Positions 50,467 to 59,736 of a stretch of DNA of 64,000 nucleotides are shown here, piece after piece. This stretch comes from Lachnospiraceae bacterium (GTDB lineage: Bacteria > Bacillota > Clostridia > Lachnospirales > Lachnospiraceae). Positions within the stretch are counted from its first letter, which is position 1; every line of letters begins with the position of its first letter. The stretch is from NCBI GenBank assembly GCA_022793375.1, contig JAAWCS010000015.1, forward strand, positions 62,001 to 126,000. The letters are read 5' to 3'. Under the pieces are notes generated by a model. That model worked only from the letters and a program-made list of their open reading frames with translations. It had not been told where the DNA came from and ran no database searches. A program made the translations under genes and the position numbers.

Positions 50467-52557
50467 TCATACCGATGCCGTATATGCAACACTTTTTTTC
50501 TCCGGCCGTCCCTCCTTTCCTTCGCGCGCCATCCGGCAAAGATATGCCTGCGCATCCAGCGGCCGTTCCCCTTCTTTTATTTCCCGCCGCCGGTACGTAC
50601 CGTCGCTTTGCTGTTCCCAGCTGTTTTGATTATCGGAAAGCAGGAGGGCAAACAAATTTTTCAGCCGCTGCCGGCAGGCCGTATCCAGGACCGGCATCAG
50701 CACCTCCACCCGGCGCAGCGTATTGCGGGTCATTAAATCCGCCGACCCCATATAAACCGTCTGTTCCTCGCCGCAGCCAAAGAAATACAGCCTTGAATGT
50801 TCCAGAAACCGTCCCACGATGCTGATTACGCGGATTCTCTGCGTATATCCCGCAATCCCGCCCACCAGACAGCAGCTGCCCCGCACCAGAAGATCTACCT
50901 GCACGCCGTCCTTTGCCGCCTGCATCAGCGCGCAGATGAGCCTTTTATCGGTGAGGGCGTTCATCTTCATGCCAATGTACGCAGGCCGTCCGGCGGCGGC
51001 GGCGGCCCGCTGCTCTTCGATCCGGACTAGCAGCTGTTCCTGCAAGCCGCGTGGCGCTGTCAAAAGCAGACGGCAGCCGGCGGGCGGTTCTCCCAGACAC
51101 AGGTGGTTAAAAATCCGGCTGACTTCCCCGCCGACCGCTTCCCTGGCCGTGATATACGACAGATCGGTATACTGCCCCGCCGTGCGCTCGTTGTAATTGC
51201 CCGTGCCGATCTGCGTCAGATAACAGATCCGTCCCCCGCGTCTGGCGGTAATCAGGCACAGCTTGCAGTGTACCTTGCGTCCCTCCAGACCGTAAAGGAC
51301 CCGGCAGCCCGCCTCCTGCAGGCGTCTGGACCATTCGATGTTGTTTTCTTCGTCAAAACGGGCCCCCAATTCTAAGAGCGCCAGCACCTCCTTGCCGTTT
51401 TCGGCCGCCTGTGTCAAAATATCCACAATCTTACTGTCCTTTGCCAGCCGATACAGCGTTATTTTAATCGAAACCACCTCCGGGTCCGAAGCCGCCTCCT
51501 CCAAAAGCTGCAAAAAAGGCCGGATGCTCTCATAGGGATACGACAAAAGAACATCCCTCTCTTTCAACCGTTGGCATAGTTCACGGCCCGTTGTGCCGTC
51601 CAGCGCCCTCTGTGGCAGAAAACGAGGAAAAAAAAGCGCCGGATTTTTTTGCAGGAGGTGACGTATATCCTCAAAAAAGGACAGTTCCCGCGGCGTCTGA
51701 CAGCGGTAGACCTCCTCCTTGCCAATCCCCAGGTAACGGCAGAGCACGGACATGGTACCCGACGGCAGGCTGCCCCTCAGTTCCATCCGCACCGGCTGCC
51801 GGCGGCCCCGGCGGCGCAGCAGCTTTTCCATTGTCTCGCGGTAATCCCCCTCCTCCGCGCATTCCTCCGCATCCAGGTCCGCGTTGCGGGTAATCCGGAT
51901 CAAAGCCAGCCCTTTGACACGATAATTTTCAAACACGGACGACGCGTAGTGCAAAATCAACTCCTCCGCCAGCACATAGCATCCCGGCAGCCCGTCCACC
52001 GCCAGCAGCCGTTTGAAAAACCGGCTGAAGCAGGCAATCAGGCCCAGCTTGCCGCTGCCGCCGCGCGTCTCCAGACTCACGGCCGCGTACAGGCCGCCGC
52101 CGCTTAAAAAAGGGAACGGCTGCCGCTTTCCCACGACCTGCGGTGAAAGCAGCGGCCGAATCTCTCTTTGAAAATATTCTTGTAAAATCGGTTCCTGCCC
52201 GGGCGCAAGCCGCGAAAAATCCACAAGCCGCACGCCCTGCCCGATCAGCCGATCCGTCAGTTCCAGGTAGCAGCGGTCCCGCCGCTTTTCCAGCCGGCGC
52301 ACACGCGCGGCAATCGCTTCCAGCTGTTCCCGCGGCGTCCTGTGCGTTTTATTCTCCCGCATCTCGGGATCTTCTCTCTCCAAGTCGGTCAGAGCGCCCA
52401 CGCGCACCATAAAAAATTCATCCTGGTTGCTTTCAAATACCGACAGAAAAAACAGCCGCTCGCAAAGCGGGACTTGTTCCTCCTCCGCTTTCTCCAGGAC
52501 TCGTTCATTAAACGCAAGCCAGGATAACTCCCGATTTTCAAAACCCTTCTGTCCCAT
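50467..52557 (-). CDS. ppk1: polyphosphate kinase 1
   Basis: About 696 residues; N-terminal FENRELSWLAFNERVLEKA, FLSVFESNQDEFFMVRVG, and the phospholipase D-like core with the autophosphorylated His in GRKVHCKLCLI and a second site near LVRGSCCLVGG. Makes polyphosphate from ATP. Start ATG 52557. First gene of the run leading into nrfA, 53 bases apart. Confidence 0.93.
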   Translation of the reverse strand: MGQKGFENRELSWLAFNERVLEKAEEEQVPLCERLFFLSVFESNQDEFFMVRVGALTDLEREDPEMRENKTHRTPREQLEAIAARVRRLEKRRDRCYLELTDRLIGQGVRLVDFSRLAPGQEPILQEYFQREIRPLLSPQVVGKRQPFPFLSGGGLYAAVSLETRGGSGKLGLIACFSRFFKRLLAVDGLPGCYVLAEELILHYASSVFENYRVKGLALIRITRNADLDAEECAEEGDYRETMEKLLRRRGRRQPVRMELRGSLPSGTMSVLCRYLGIGKEEVYRCQTPRELSFFEDIRHLLQKNPALFFPRFLPQRALDGTTGRELCQRLKERDVLLSYPYESIRPFLQLLEEAASDPEVVSIKITLYRLAKDSKIVDILTQAAENGKEVLALLELGARFDEENNIEWSRRLQEAGCRVLYGLEGRKVHCKLCLITARRGGRICYLTQIGTGNYNERTAGQYTDLSYITAREAVGGEVSRIFNHLCLGEPPAGCRLLLTAPRGLQEQLLVRIEEQRAAAAAGRPAYIGMKMNALTDKRLICALMQAAKDGVQVDLLVRGSCCLVGGIAGYTQRIRVISIVGRFLEHSRLYFFGCGEEQTVYMGSADLMTRNTLRRVEVLMPVLDTACRQRLKNLFALLLSDNQNSWEQQSDGTYRRREIKEGERPLDAQAYLCRMAREGKEGRPEKKSVAYTASV

Positions 52558-52643
52558 GTTCCCTCTTCCCTGCCGCATTTTTGCCGGCAAAGGCTTCGTA
52601 TGCTTAGTTTGCGCAAAAAGAGGGCGATTATGTTTCAGGGTTC

Positions 52644-52673
52644 AAAAAAAGCCGCGCCGAAACCGGCGCAGCC
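52644..52673 (-). terminator. terminator after the glycosyltransferase gene
   Basis: Minus strand GGCTGCGCCG-GTTT-CGGCGCGGC followed by TTTTTTT. Confidence 0.8.
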
Positions 52674-52713
52674 TTTTCTTCTATATATATAAGCCCATGA
52701 AAGACCCGGGCAT

Positions 52714-53823
52714 TCAGCCGTTTAAAAAGCTGGTCACCGCCTGGCGCAGCAAGGCAACTTCACGGCGGCCAAATCTTCTCTTGGCCTGCCCAAGCGGCAT
52801 CGCCACCGGCACCGGCTCCATCAGATGGCGGTATTCTCTCGCCAGCTGCCAGCCTACGCTCTCAATGCTGCGCTCCCGCGCCACCTCATAACCGGCCGCC
52901 AGTACTTTGGGCAGCTCCTGTCTAAGCGCCCCCTCCAGTATCCCGGTCAGCTTTGCGGCAAATCCCTCCAGATCCTGAGCTTTATGCACCTGACGGCCAT
53001 CCGCCAGCCAGTCCTCGTAAATCGGGATATCGCGTACCAGCACCGGGCACTTCATGGCCAGGGCTTCCAGAAGCACGATGCCTTCCGTCTCCTCTTTTGT
53101 CAAAAACAGGAACACATCGCTGCCGCTGTAGGCGTCCCGCAGCTCTTCCTTGCAGATATAACCCGGAAAATGCAGGTTCGGCAGCTCTGTTTTCAGCGCT
53201 TCTTTGATGTGCGGCGGAATCATCGGTACGTCCAGGTCGCCGAACCAGATAAACTGATACCGGGGAAGCCGTTTAGCCAATTCGATAAAATCCATAATCC
53301 CCTTGCGGTCGATCGGCAGGCCCACGGACAGCACCACCTTATCCTCTGCCGTAAAACCGTATTTTTCGCGGAACGCGCGCCCGGCTTCCTCGTCTCTTTG
53401 GTAGAAAGACAGGTCAATGCCGTTGGAAACGCTGACCACCGGACGGCCCGTGTTATAATTGTCGATCAGTTTCTTCGCATAGGGCGTGGGGGCCACGATC
53501 ACATCCCCCTGGCGGTAGCACAGTGTCAGCCATTTTTTGAACAGCGGAGCTACCAGATTAGATCCGACAAAAGAATTACGAAAATCTTCTTCGGTCGAAT
53601 GCCCGTGATAGACGACCTTTTTGCCCATCCGATGCGCTTTGCGGCTCAGAAGAAAGGAGCCGGGAAAAATCGTATTGATATGAGCAATATCCCAATCGTC
53701 ATCGATATCTGTCGTGTATTCAACCTGGTTCTGGGACAGGGCCTCTTTCTGATGATAAATAGCCCGCCCGACGCCGCTGCGCTCGATCAAGTGCTGAGAG
53801 CCGGAGTACAACAAAACTTTCAT
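52714..53823 (-). CDS. glycosyltransferase family 4 (diacylglycerol glucosyltransferase-like)
   Basis: 369 residues, GT-B fold. N-terminal ERSGVGRAIYHQKEAL, acceptor region HGHSTEEDFRNSFVGSN, and the nucleotide-sugar site ETEGIVLLEALAMKCPVLV (E-x7-E). Closest in pattern to enzymes that add glucose to diacylglycerol as glycolipid anchors. The following membrane protein may act in the same envelope pathway. Confidence 0.82.
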   Translation of the reverse strand: MKVLLYSGSQHLIERSGVGRAIYHQKEALSQNQVEYTTDIDDDWDIAHINTIFPGSFLLSRKAHRMGKKVVYHGHSTEEDFRNSFVGSNLVAPLFKKWLTLCYRQGDVIVAPTPYAKKLIDNYNTGRPVVSVSNGIDLSFYQRDEEAGRAFREKYGFTAEDKVVLSVGLPIDRKGIMDFIELAKRLPRYQFIWFGDLDVPMIPPHIKEALKTELPNLHFPGYICKEELRDAYSGSDVFLFLTKEETEGIVLLEALAMKCPVLVRDIPIYEDWLADGRQVHKAQDLEGFAAKLTGILEGALRQELPKVLAAGYEVARERSIESVGWQLAREYRHLMEPVPVAMPLGQAKRRFGRREVALLRQAVTSFLNG

Positions 53824-53827
53824 CTTT

Positions 53828-53913
53828 CCTCCTTTTTGCCCGTGTTCTCAGGGCATAATGGGACACCCTTGCGGTGTTTCCTCCTTTTTGCCCGTGTTCT
53901 CAGGGCATAATGG
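53828..53913 (-). repeat. leader repeat, one full and one partial tandem copy (glycosyltransferase leader)
   Basis: Full unit 53828-53879 and partial unit 53880-53913, period 52. Minus strand: hairpin A ACACC-GCAAG-GGTGT, CCCATTA, hairpin B TGCCC-TGAGAACAC-GGGCA, AAAAAGGAGG, then the start codon. The partial copy abuts the stop codon of the upstream gene. Confidence 0.85.
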
Positions 53914-53918
53914 TGCGA

Positions 53919-54761
53919 CTACTGGAACAGGGACAAAGCCTTTAGTCCGATCGTATACAGCCCCAGGCTGTACAAAGCGATCGAAGCCGGTTTTCCCAAA
54001 AGGATAATGAGCGTCATTTTCTTTAAACTCATGCGTGTTAAGCCTGCCAGGTAGCACAGGAAATCATCGGGCGCCACCGGGAAGAAAATCGCCAGCGCAA
54101 AAAATTTGTCGAAGCGGTTGCCTTTTTCCAGCCATCCAACGTACTTTTCATAGGTACGGGGATTGGAAATGCTGCGCACAAACGGCGCTCCGTAACGTCT
54201 GGCCAGCAAAAACGCGCAGATCGAACCGGCGCAGATGCCAATGTAATTATAGACAAATCCCCATACCGGCCCGAATACCAGCACGCCGGCCAGGCAGCCG
54301 ATCGCTCCCGGCAGGACAGGCACCACGACCTGTATCCCCTGCACCAGGGTAAAAATAAACGGGGCCCAAAATCCGAAGCTGTTCAGAAAATTTTCCAGCG
54401 CTTCCTGCGACTGAAAAATCCCCTGCTTATAGCAGTACCAGACAAACAGTCCCATCAATATCAGTCCGACGGCCGTGCTGCCGTTCATCACCCATTTCAT
54501 GGTTCCTGCCAGCGCTTTCTCACGCTCGCTCATCGCCGCCGCTTCCGGCGCCGCCTGCAGCGCTCTTAGCTGCCGTTTTTCTCTGTGTCTGTCGATTCTT
54601 TCTTCTATTTTTTCCACTTTGCTCTCAATTTTATCTTCCACATTCTGACAGGCGTTTTTGACGGCTTCCCGGCCGACGGCCAATCCGCCCGCAGCGACGG
54701 CCGCAACCGCCGCGCTCTGCCCTGCCCCTATTTTCTGTCCCATTCCCAGCTGTTCTTTCAT
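53919..54761 (-). CDS. TVP38/TMEM64 (VTT/SNARE-associated) membrane protein
   Basis: 280 residues. A charged, helical N-terminal third (coiled coil, residues 30-75, with EDKIESKVEKIEERIDRHRE) precedes the VTT domain, whose signature is VVVPVLPGAIGCLAGVLVFG and FFPVAPDDFLCYLAG. VTT proteins are lipid scramblase-like. The long soluble N-terminus is an extra. It is followed by the glycosyltransferase. Confidence 0.85.
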   Translation of the reverse strand: MKEQLGMGQKIGAGQSAAVAAVAAGGLAVGREAVKNACQNVEDKIESKVEKIEERIDRHREKRQLRALQAAPEAAAMSEREKALAGTMKWVMNGSTAVGLILMGLFVWYCYKQGIFQSQEALENFLNSFGFWAPFIFTLVQGIQVVVPVLPGAIGCLAGVLVFGPVWGFVYNYIGICAGSICAFLLARRYGAPFVRSISNPRTYEKYVGWLEKGNRFDKFFALAIFFPVAPDDFLCYLAGLTRMSLKKMTLIILLGKPASIALYSLGLYTIGLKALSLFQ

Positions 54762-54878
54762 ATCTTTGCATCTCCCTTGTTTGTTCCCGTTTACAGCTTG
54801 CTTTCTCTTTCTGAAACTTATTGTAAACAGCGAACTTTAATATCCGGGAAACGAAATATGAAGAAAGTATTAAGATAA

Positions 54879-54905
54879 TAGGGCAAAATGGAAAAGCTGC
54901 CCCTT
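54879..54905 (-). terminator. hairpin downstream of the M56 gene
   Basis: GGGCA and TGCCC arms just past the gene end, with a T-run on the + strand and a TATTATCTT stretch on the minus strand. Weak. Confidence 0.4.
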
Positions 54906-54907
54906 TT

Positions 54908-57463
54908 TTATTCCGTATATGGAAGCCGATTGGATTCACACCAGGCTTTTAGCTGCTGCAAAAGGCCGGAAAGCGCCGGTTTTTCGTCATAATTTCTTTC
55001 GCTCTCCCCCAAAAGAAAGCTGTACGTTTCCCACAGACGAACTGGATTCTCGGCCGTACTGGTGATAAAAAACTCGGATATCGCCCCCTGCGGCCAGCGG
55101 CCGATCGCATTCTCGTCGGTGCTGACAAGCAAATACGCGTTTTCCATATATGTATTGACCGTTTCCGCAAAATCTACCAAGGCCGAAGCTTCCATCACCG
55201 GCACGTCCTGCCCCGGTTCGCCTTCGCTGCCATAAAAGGACACCATCCCACTGTCCGTTATGACTTCCTTCCCGGCCGCGTCCAGATAAAACAGCTCATA
55301 CGAATAGTCGCACCAGCCCTGATAGCAGGTCGGCGTGTATCGAAACAGATATGTTTCTCCCCGCAGGCGGCACAGATACAGGCTCACCCAGCCCGGGTGC
55401 GCGCTGGCCGGCTCCTCCTTATAGATCACCCGTCCATCCGCATCCAAAACGGCAAAGATTCCCCAGGACCCCCGGTCAAAATAGCCCCAGTCAAATACGA
55501 TCTGCTCGGTCTGTCCGTCGTGGTTTAAATCCGCTTCCCAGCTCTGGGAATTCTCGCTAACCGCCGGCGAAGCGCTGCCGATCTCATAGGACGCCCACCA
55601 CGCCTCCTGCGCCGCCTGATAGGCTTTTTCTTCGTCGGCCTGCCCGTCGTCGAAGGGCGACGTCTGTTCCCAGGTCACGTCATTGGTCAGAAAACGCCAG
55701 CGGCCGTCGTTTTTTGCAAGAATCGCTTCTCCGTCCATACGGGTGATCTCGTTAAAAACAGACGATTCGAAGGCATAGAAAAGATGAAGAAAACCGTTTG
55801 GATCGACATAGGCCCGCGTACAGGATACGGGCGCGGCCGCCTCCTGCGGCCATTCGCTTTCCTCCAGATAAAAGTTTCCGTCATAATCGTACCAGCCGCC
55901 AAAATACTCCGACAGCCATTCCTCCCGAAACAAGGGAGCTTCTGTTTTTTCATACACGCGGCGCATCGTCTGCGCACTCACTCTCAGAACCGGGCCGCTT
56001 AACTCCATCCCGGCCTGGGTCAGCGCCGCCTGCTCTTTTCCGGATAATTCCTCCGGCGCGGCCGCTTCTGCCAGTCCGTGCGCCAATTCGAGGAAATAGC
56101 GCCGCTCTTTTAAATCCTCAAAATGCATGGTCCGGCGATTGCCGTCGATCCGCCCCATTTCCAGAAGGACCCGGTTTTCCGGCTCTGCCAGATATGCGTT
56201 TAAAACCTCCAGCAGCCGGCCAATCTCCGGCTCCTGCGCCGCCCGCTGCTCATCGGCCAGTTCCTGCGGTTTTTGTGTGATTTCATCGATCCCGGTCAAC
56301 AGTCCGGCCGGCGCTTCTTCTCCCTGCGCTTCTTCCTCCGGCTGCTTTAGCGCGCTTTCGGTCAGCAGCTTAGCCGTACCGGATTCCCCGGCGCCGGCCG
56401 TTTCCTTTGAATCCGTCGGATCGGTCAGCAGACAGCCCGAGACGAGCAGGCATAAAACGGTCAGCATCACGCTCAGCCGATACGCCGGACGCCGATAATT
56501 CAGCACATTGCGGATCCGTTTTTGCGCATACGGCTCGCCAAACCCCGGACAGCCGACTGCCGTGTTCCCGTCCGCAAACGATAAAAGCGACTGTGCATAC
56601 GCCCTTTTTTGATTGCCCGGCAGTTGCCTTAAAACCGCTTCGTCACAGGACAATTCCATATCCATGCACATCAGATGCCAGGACAGCCAGGCAAGAGGAT
56701 TAAACCAATGCACACAAACCACCGCCGCGCAAAACGGCTTTATCAGATAATCCCGGCGGCGGATGTGGATCGATTCATGCAAAAGAACAAAGTCCCGTTC
56801 TTCTCCTGAAAGCCCCTGCGGCAAGTAAATCCGCGGCTTAACAATCCCCATGACAAAAGGCGTCCGCAGGCCGTTCACCTCACAGATTCGCGTTTCGTCC
56901 GGGCACACCGCGCCAAGGCGGCGCTGAAAGCGGACACTCCGTATCAGCTGCCGCAGCAGCAAAATCATTGTCCCGCCAAGCCACGCCACCGCAAGGAAAA
57001 TCCCCGTGGGCGTCGGTTCTTTTGCTCCCTTTGCCGAATCCGGCCAGAGGCCCTCCTGCCCATCGGCATTATAAAAACCGCCGGCTATGCCCGCTCCCGC
57101 CGCGGCCGCCGGCGAAACGCCCCCCAAAGGCAGCTTATTTTCCTCTCCCGTTTTCTCCGGCTGCCGGAAATATTCCGTAGAATACTCCGGGCGGGCGGAG
57201 GAATCTGTCTGTCCCCGGCGCTCCTTACTTGTCTGCGTTGCCAATTCCCACCGCGCATCCCAGCGCGGGATCACGCTGGACGGACTGCTCAGAGCAGCGG
57301 GACAGACAAACCGTAAAAACACCAGCGCCCACAGGCCGTAAGCAAATATCTTGGGCGCACGCTTCAAAATCAGGCGCAATACGCACACGGCCAGACATAC
57401 GAAGCTCCCGGTCAAGCTCATCCGCAGCACTGCCGCAAACCATGTAAAAAGGATTTCTCTCAT
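54908..57463 (-). CDS. BlaR1-type M56 metallopeptidase sensor with a large unknown C-terminal domain
   Basis: 851 residues. N-terminal membrane helices, a zinc peptidase site VLLHESIHIRRRDYLIKPF (HExxH) with a later MELSCDEAVLRQ, then a further membrane helix (LSVMLTVLCLLVSGCLL). The last 480 or so residues are extracytoplasmic but lack the penicillin-binding SxxK/SxN/KTG motifs of BlaR1, so the signal is not a typical beta-lactam. Near 650-730 a stretch resembles a soluble domain with WEADLNHDGQTEQIVF. It overlaps blaI by 4 bases. Confidence 0.85.
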   Translation of the reverse strand: MREILFTWFAAVLRMSLTGSFVCLAVCVLRLILKRAPKIFAYGLWALVFLRFVCPAALSSPSSVIPRWDARWELATQTSKERRGQTDSSARPEYSTEYFRQPEKTGEENKLPLGGVSPAAAAGAGIAGGFYNADGQEGLWPDSAKGAKEPTPTGIFLAVAWLGGTMILLLRQLIRSVRFQRRLGAVCPDETRICEVNGLRTPFVMGIVKPRIYLPQGLSGEERDFVLLHESIHIRRRDYLIKPFCAAVVCVHWFNPLAWLSWHLMCMDMELSCDEAVLRQLPGNQKRAYAQSLLSFADGNTAVGCPGFGEPYAQKRIRNVLNYRRPAYRLSVMLTVLCLLVSGCLLTDPTDSKETAGAGESGTAKLLTESALKQPEEEAQGEEAPAGLLTGIDEITQKPQELADEQRAAQEPEIGRLLEVLNAYLAEPENRVLLEMGRIDGNRRTMHFEDLKERRYFLELAHGLAEAAAPEELSGKEQAALTQAGMELSGPVLRVSAQTMRRVYEKTEAPLFREEWLSEYFGGWYDYDGNFYLEESEWPQEAAAPVSCTRAYVDPNGFLHLFYAFESSVFNEITRMDGEAILAKNDGRWRFLTNDVTWEQTSPFDDGQADEEKAYQAAQEAWWASYEIGSASPAVSENSQSWEADLNHDGQTEQIVFDWGYFDRGSWGIFAVLDADGRVIYKEEPASAHPGWVSLYLCRLRGETYLFRYTPTCYQGWCDYSYELFYLDAAGKEVITDSGMVSFYGSEGEPGQDVPVMEASALVDFAETVNTYMENAYLLVSTDENAIGRWPQGAISEFFITSTAENPVRLWETYSFLLGESERNYDEKPALSGLLQQLKAWCESNRLPYTE

Positions 57464-57813
57464 AACGAATCCTCCTCATAGTTCGCGATCATTTCCTTGA
57501 TCTGCTCCACCTGCCGGCGGCTCAGGCGATGACGATCCATAAAGGCCGCCACAAAGCCCGGAAGCGACCCGCCGTAGTGTTCCTGCAAAAAAGCTTCCCC
57601 CTGCTGCCGGCCGTATTCCTCCCGGCTCACAAGCGAGGTTACGCAGGCATTCTCGTTTTTACAGATCCCCTGGCTGCAAATACGTTTAAGCATTGTGTAG
57701 GTCGTCGATTTTTTCCACTGAAACCGTGCTTCACACAGTTTTACCAATTCTCCCGAACCGATCGGCTCATGCTCCCAGATCAACTCAGCCAGTTTCTTTT
57801 CAAATTCCGTCAT
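57460..57813 (-). CDS. blaI: BlaI/MecI/CopY family repressor
   Basis: About 117 residues: winged helix (LAELIWEHEPIGSGELVKLC; KKSTTYTMLKRICSQG) and a C-terminal dimerisation helix. ATG 57813 with GGAGG upstream; the open frame extends to 57834. It should repress its own operon until cleaved by the M56 partner. Confidence 0.9.
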   Translation of the reverse strand: MTEFEKKLAELIWEHEPIGSGELVKLCEARFQWKKSTTYTMLKRICSQGICKNENACVTSLVSREEYGRQQGEAFLQEHYGGSLPGFVAAFMDRHRLSRRQVEQIKEMIANYEEDSL

Positions 57814-57837
57814 GTGCTCCCTCCTCTTTTGCAAAAA

Positions 57838-57883
57838 GTCTACAGGTCATAAACCTCACATTTTAAGTTTATGACTTGTAGAC
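57838..57883. promoter_or_regulatory. BlaI operator
   Basis: 17-base arms GTCTACAGGTCATAAAC (57838-57854) and GTTTATGACTTGTAGAC (57867-57883), a single mismatch, with TACA/TGTA cores as in BlaI/MecI sites. It overlaps the promoter (TTGACA at 57894-57889 on the minus strand, -10 near 57876-57871). Confidence 0.75.
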
Positions 57884-57984
57884 CAAATTGTCAAGTCTGT
57901 CAGAAAATCGTAAGAGATTGCCGGCAGGCATGCGCAGGCTCATAACGCAGAAAGGCGCTCCTGACTCCGTCCGTGCCTGTCTGG

Positions 57985-59514
57985 CTACAATCGAAACTCC
58001 TCCCACACCTTCTTCCAGTAATCCAAATAGCCGGCTTCTTCGACGCTCTCGGCCGCCTGAATCTCCACCCGCCCGATTTCTCTGCCGTTTAAAGAATAGA
58101 CCAGACTGCCTACGACGTCCCCCTCCGTCACCGGGGCCTGTATGGGTTCATTATAAATCCACTCTTTTGTAATCGCCGAAAAATCCTCCCCGCTGACGCT
58201 CAAATAGGAAAAGGGATCGCCGTAGCGCAGGGCAAAATTCTCCTGAACCCCATTTTCCAGCGGCAGAAGCGGCAGAGATTCCGGATTTTCGTCGGTGTAA
58301 AGCCGGCAGGAGGCAAAGCCGTAATTGAGGAGCGTCGCCGCTTCCGAAAAACGGATCTTGTAATCCTGCGCCGCCATGATTACGGCAATCAGCGTTACGC
58401 CGTCCCTGGTCGCTGTCGCCGATACGCAGTACTTTGCCAGACTGGTAGAACCGGTCTTGAGCCCATTACAGCCTTCATACTGCTTTAACAGCTTATTGGT
58501 ATTAGCCAGGCCAAATTCCGAACTGCCCTGCGCCGTATTATGCGTGATATTCTCCATCCAAATGCTGCTGTAGTCATGAATCTGCGGATAGCGGGTAATC
58601 AATTCACGGCTCATAATCGCCACGTCCCGCGCAGACGTCACATGGGTCGTGGAATCGGTTAAGCCGCAGCAGTCCTCAAACTTGGTCTGCGTCATCCCCA
58701 GTTCCCGGGCGCGCTCGTTCATCTGGCGCACAAATTCTGTCTCACTGCCGGCCAGGTGTTCGGCCATAGCCACCGACGCGTCGTTGCCGGAAGCTACTAC
58801 GATACATTTAATCATCGTTTCCACGGTCTGCTTTTCCCCCTCCTCCAGGTATACCTGGGAGCCGCCCATGGATTTGGCATACGCGCTGACCGTCACCTCA
58901 TCCTCCAGATGGATATTCCCCGATTCCAGGGCATCGAAGATCAGGATCAAAGTCATAATCTTGGTGATGCTGGCCGGGCTCAGCGCCTGATCCGCATTCT
59001 TTTCGTATACGATGGTCCCGGTAGAAGCCTCCATCAAAAGGGCCGATACGGCCGTTAAGCCAAAATCGGCTGTCTGCTCGGGCGCCGGCGGCGCTTCGGC
59101 CGGCGTCCCTGCATCGCCGGTCTGCGTATTTTCGGCCGCCCCGCTTTCCGCCGGAGCCGTCGGTGCGCCGGCCTGGGCGTTTTCGGCCGCTGTTGTCTCG
59201 GCCGGCGTTTGCGCCGTCTGGGCATTTTCGTTCTCCGACGGTGCTTGCGCGGCCTGACCATTCTCACCCGCGGCCGGCGTTTGTGCTGTCTGGGCATTTT
59301 CATTTGTGGCCGGCGTTTGACTATTCTCACCTGCGGCCGGCGTACTTCCGGCCGTGAGAGCCGCCGTGCTTTCCGTCCCCGTCAGCACTTCTTCCCCCTG
59401 GCCGTTATCGGCCGCCCAGGCGCTTTTGCCCCCCATACATCCGATCATCACAGCGGCCGCACACAGCCCCGCCAGCCATTTTTTTCCTGTCTGCTTTTTC
59501 TTGTTTTTTTTCAC
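57985..59514 (-). CDS. dacA: D-alanyl-D-alanine carboxypeptidase (S11) with low-complexity linker
   Basis: About 509 residues. A signal peptide (WLAGLCAAAVMIGCMGG), a repetitive Ala/Pro/Gln/Asn/Thr linker of about 110 residues (units like ENAQTAQTPA), then the catalytic domain with SPASITK, SGN and GLKTGST, and a PBP5 C-terminal domain with a short final helix. It trims peptidoglycan side chains. Start is uncertain: GTG 59514 has AGGTGG upstream; an ATG at 59568 is possible. Confidence 0.9.
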   Translation of the reverse strand: MKKNKKKQTGKKWLAGLCAAAVMIGCMGGKSAWAADNGQGEEVLTGTESTAALTAGSTPAAGENSQTPATNENAQTAQTPAAGENGQAAQAPSENENAQTAQTPAETTAAENAQAGAPTAPAESGAAENTQTGDAGTPAEAPPAPEQTADFGLTAVSALLMEASTGTIVYEKNADQALSPASITKIMTLILIFDALESGNIHLEDEVTVSAYAKSMGGSQVYLEEGEKQTVETMIKCIVVASGNDASVAMAEHLAGSETEFVRQMNERARELGMTQTKFEDCCGLTDSTTHVTSARDVAIMSRELITRYPQIHDYSSIWMENITHNTAQGSSEFGLANTNKLLKQYEGCNGLKTGSTSLAKYCVSATATRDGVTLIAVIMAAQDYKIRFSEAATLLNYGFASCRLYTDENPESLPLLPLENGVQENFALRYGDPFSYLSVSGEDFSAITKEWIYNEPIQAPVTEGDVVGSLVYSLNGREIGRVEIQAAESVEEAGYLDYWKKVWEEFRL

Positions 59515-59625
59515 ACAGCCCACCTCGTGGCATCTGCTTGTCATTATCATTGTAGTACGGTTTAACACATTTTATGACTGCTTTCAGACCCGCGCCGCCA
59601 AACCGATAAACCGCGTTGAAATTGC

Positions 59626-59654
59626 TTGCCCTTCCGCCCAAAATACGCTACACT
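59626..59654 (+). promoter_or_regulatory. promoter of luxS
   Basis: TTGCCC (59626-59631), 17 bases, TACACT (59649-59654). The leader contains a stem-loop. Confidence 0.65.
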
Positions 59655-59668
59655 AGAGACAGCACAAA

Positions 59669-59702
59669 GGCCCGCGCAGACAAAGGTTGTCTGCCGCAGG
59701 CC
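59669..59702 (+). promoter_or_regulatory. stem-loop in the luxS leader
   Basis: GCAGACAA (59676-59683) pairs with TTGTCTGC (59687-59694), extended by GGCC/GGCC outside. No T-run follows. Not recognised as a known riboswitch; SAM-type conserved cores are not evident. Confidence 0.5.
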
Positions 59703-59736
59703 GTCCGCAAATATCAGGAAGCGAGGTTTTTGATTT

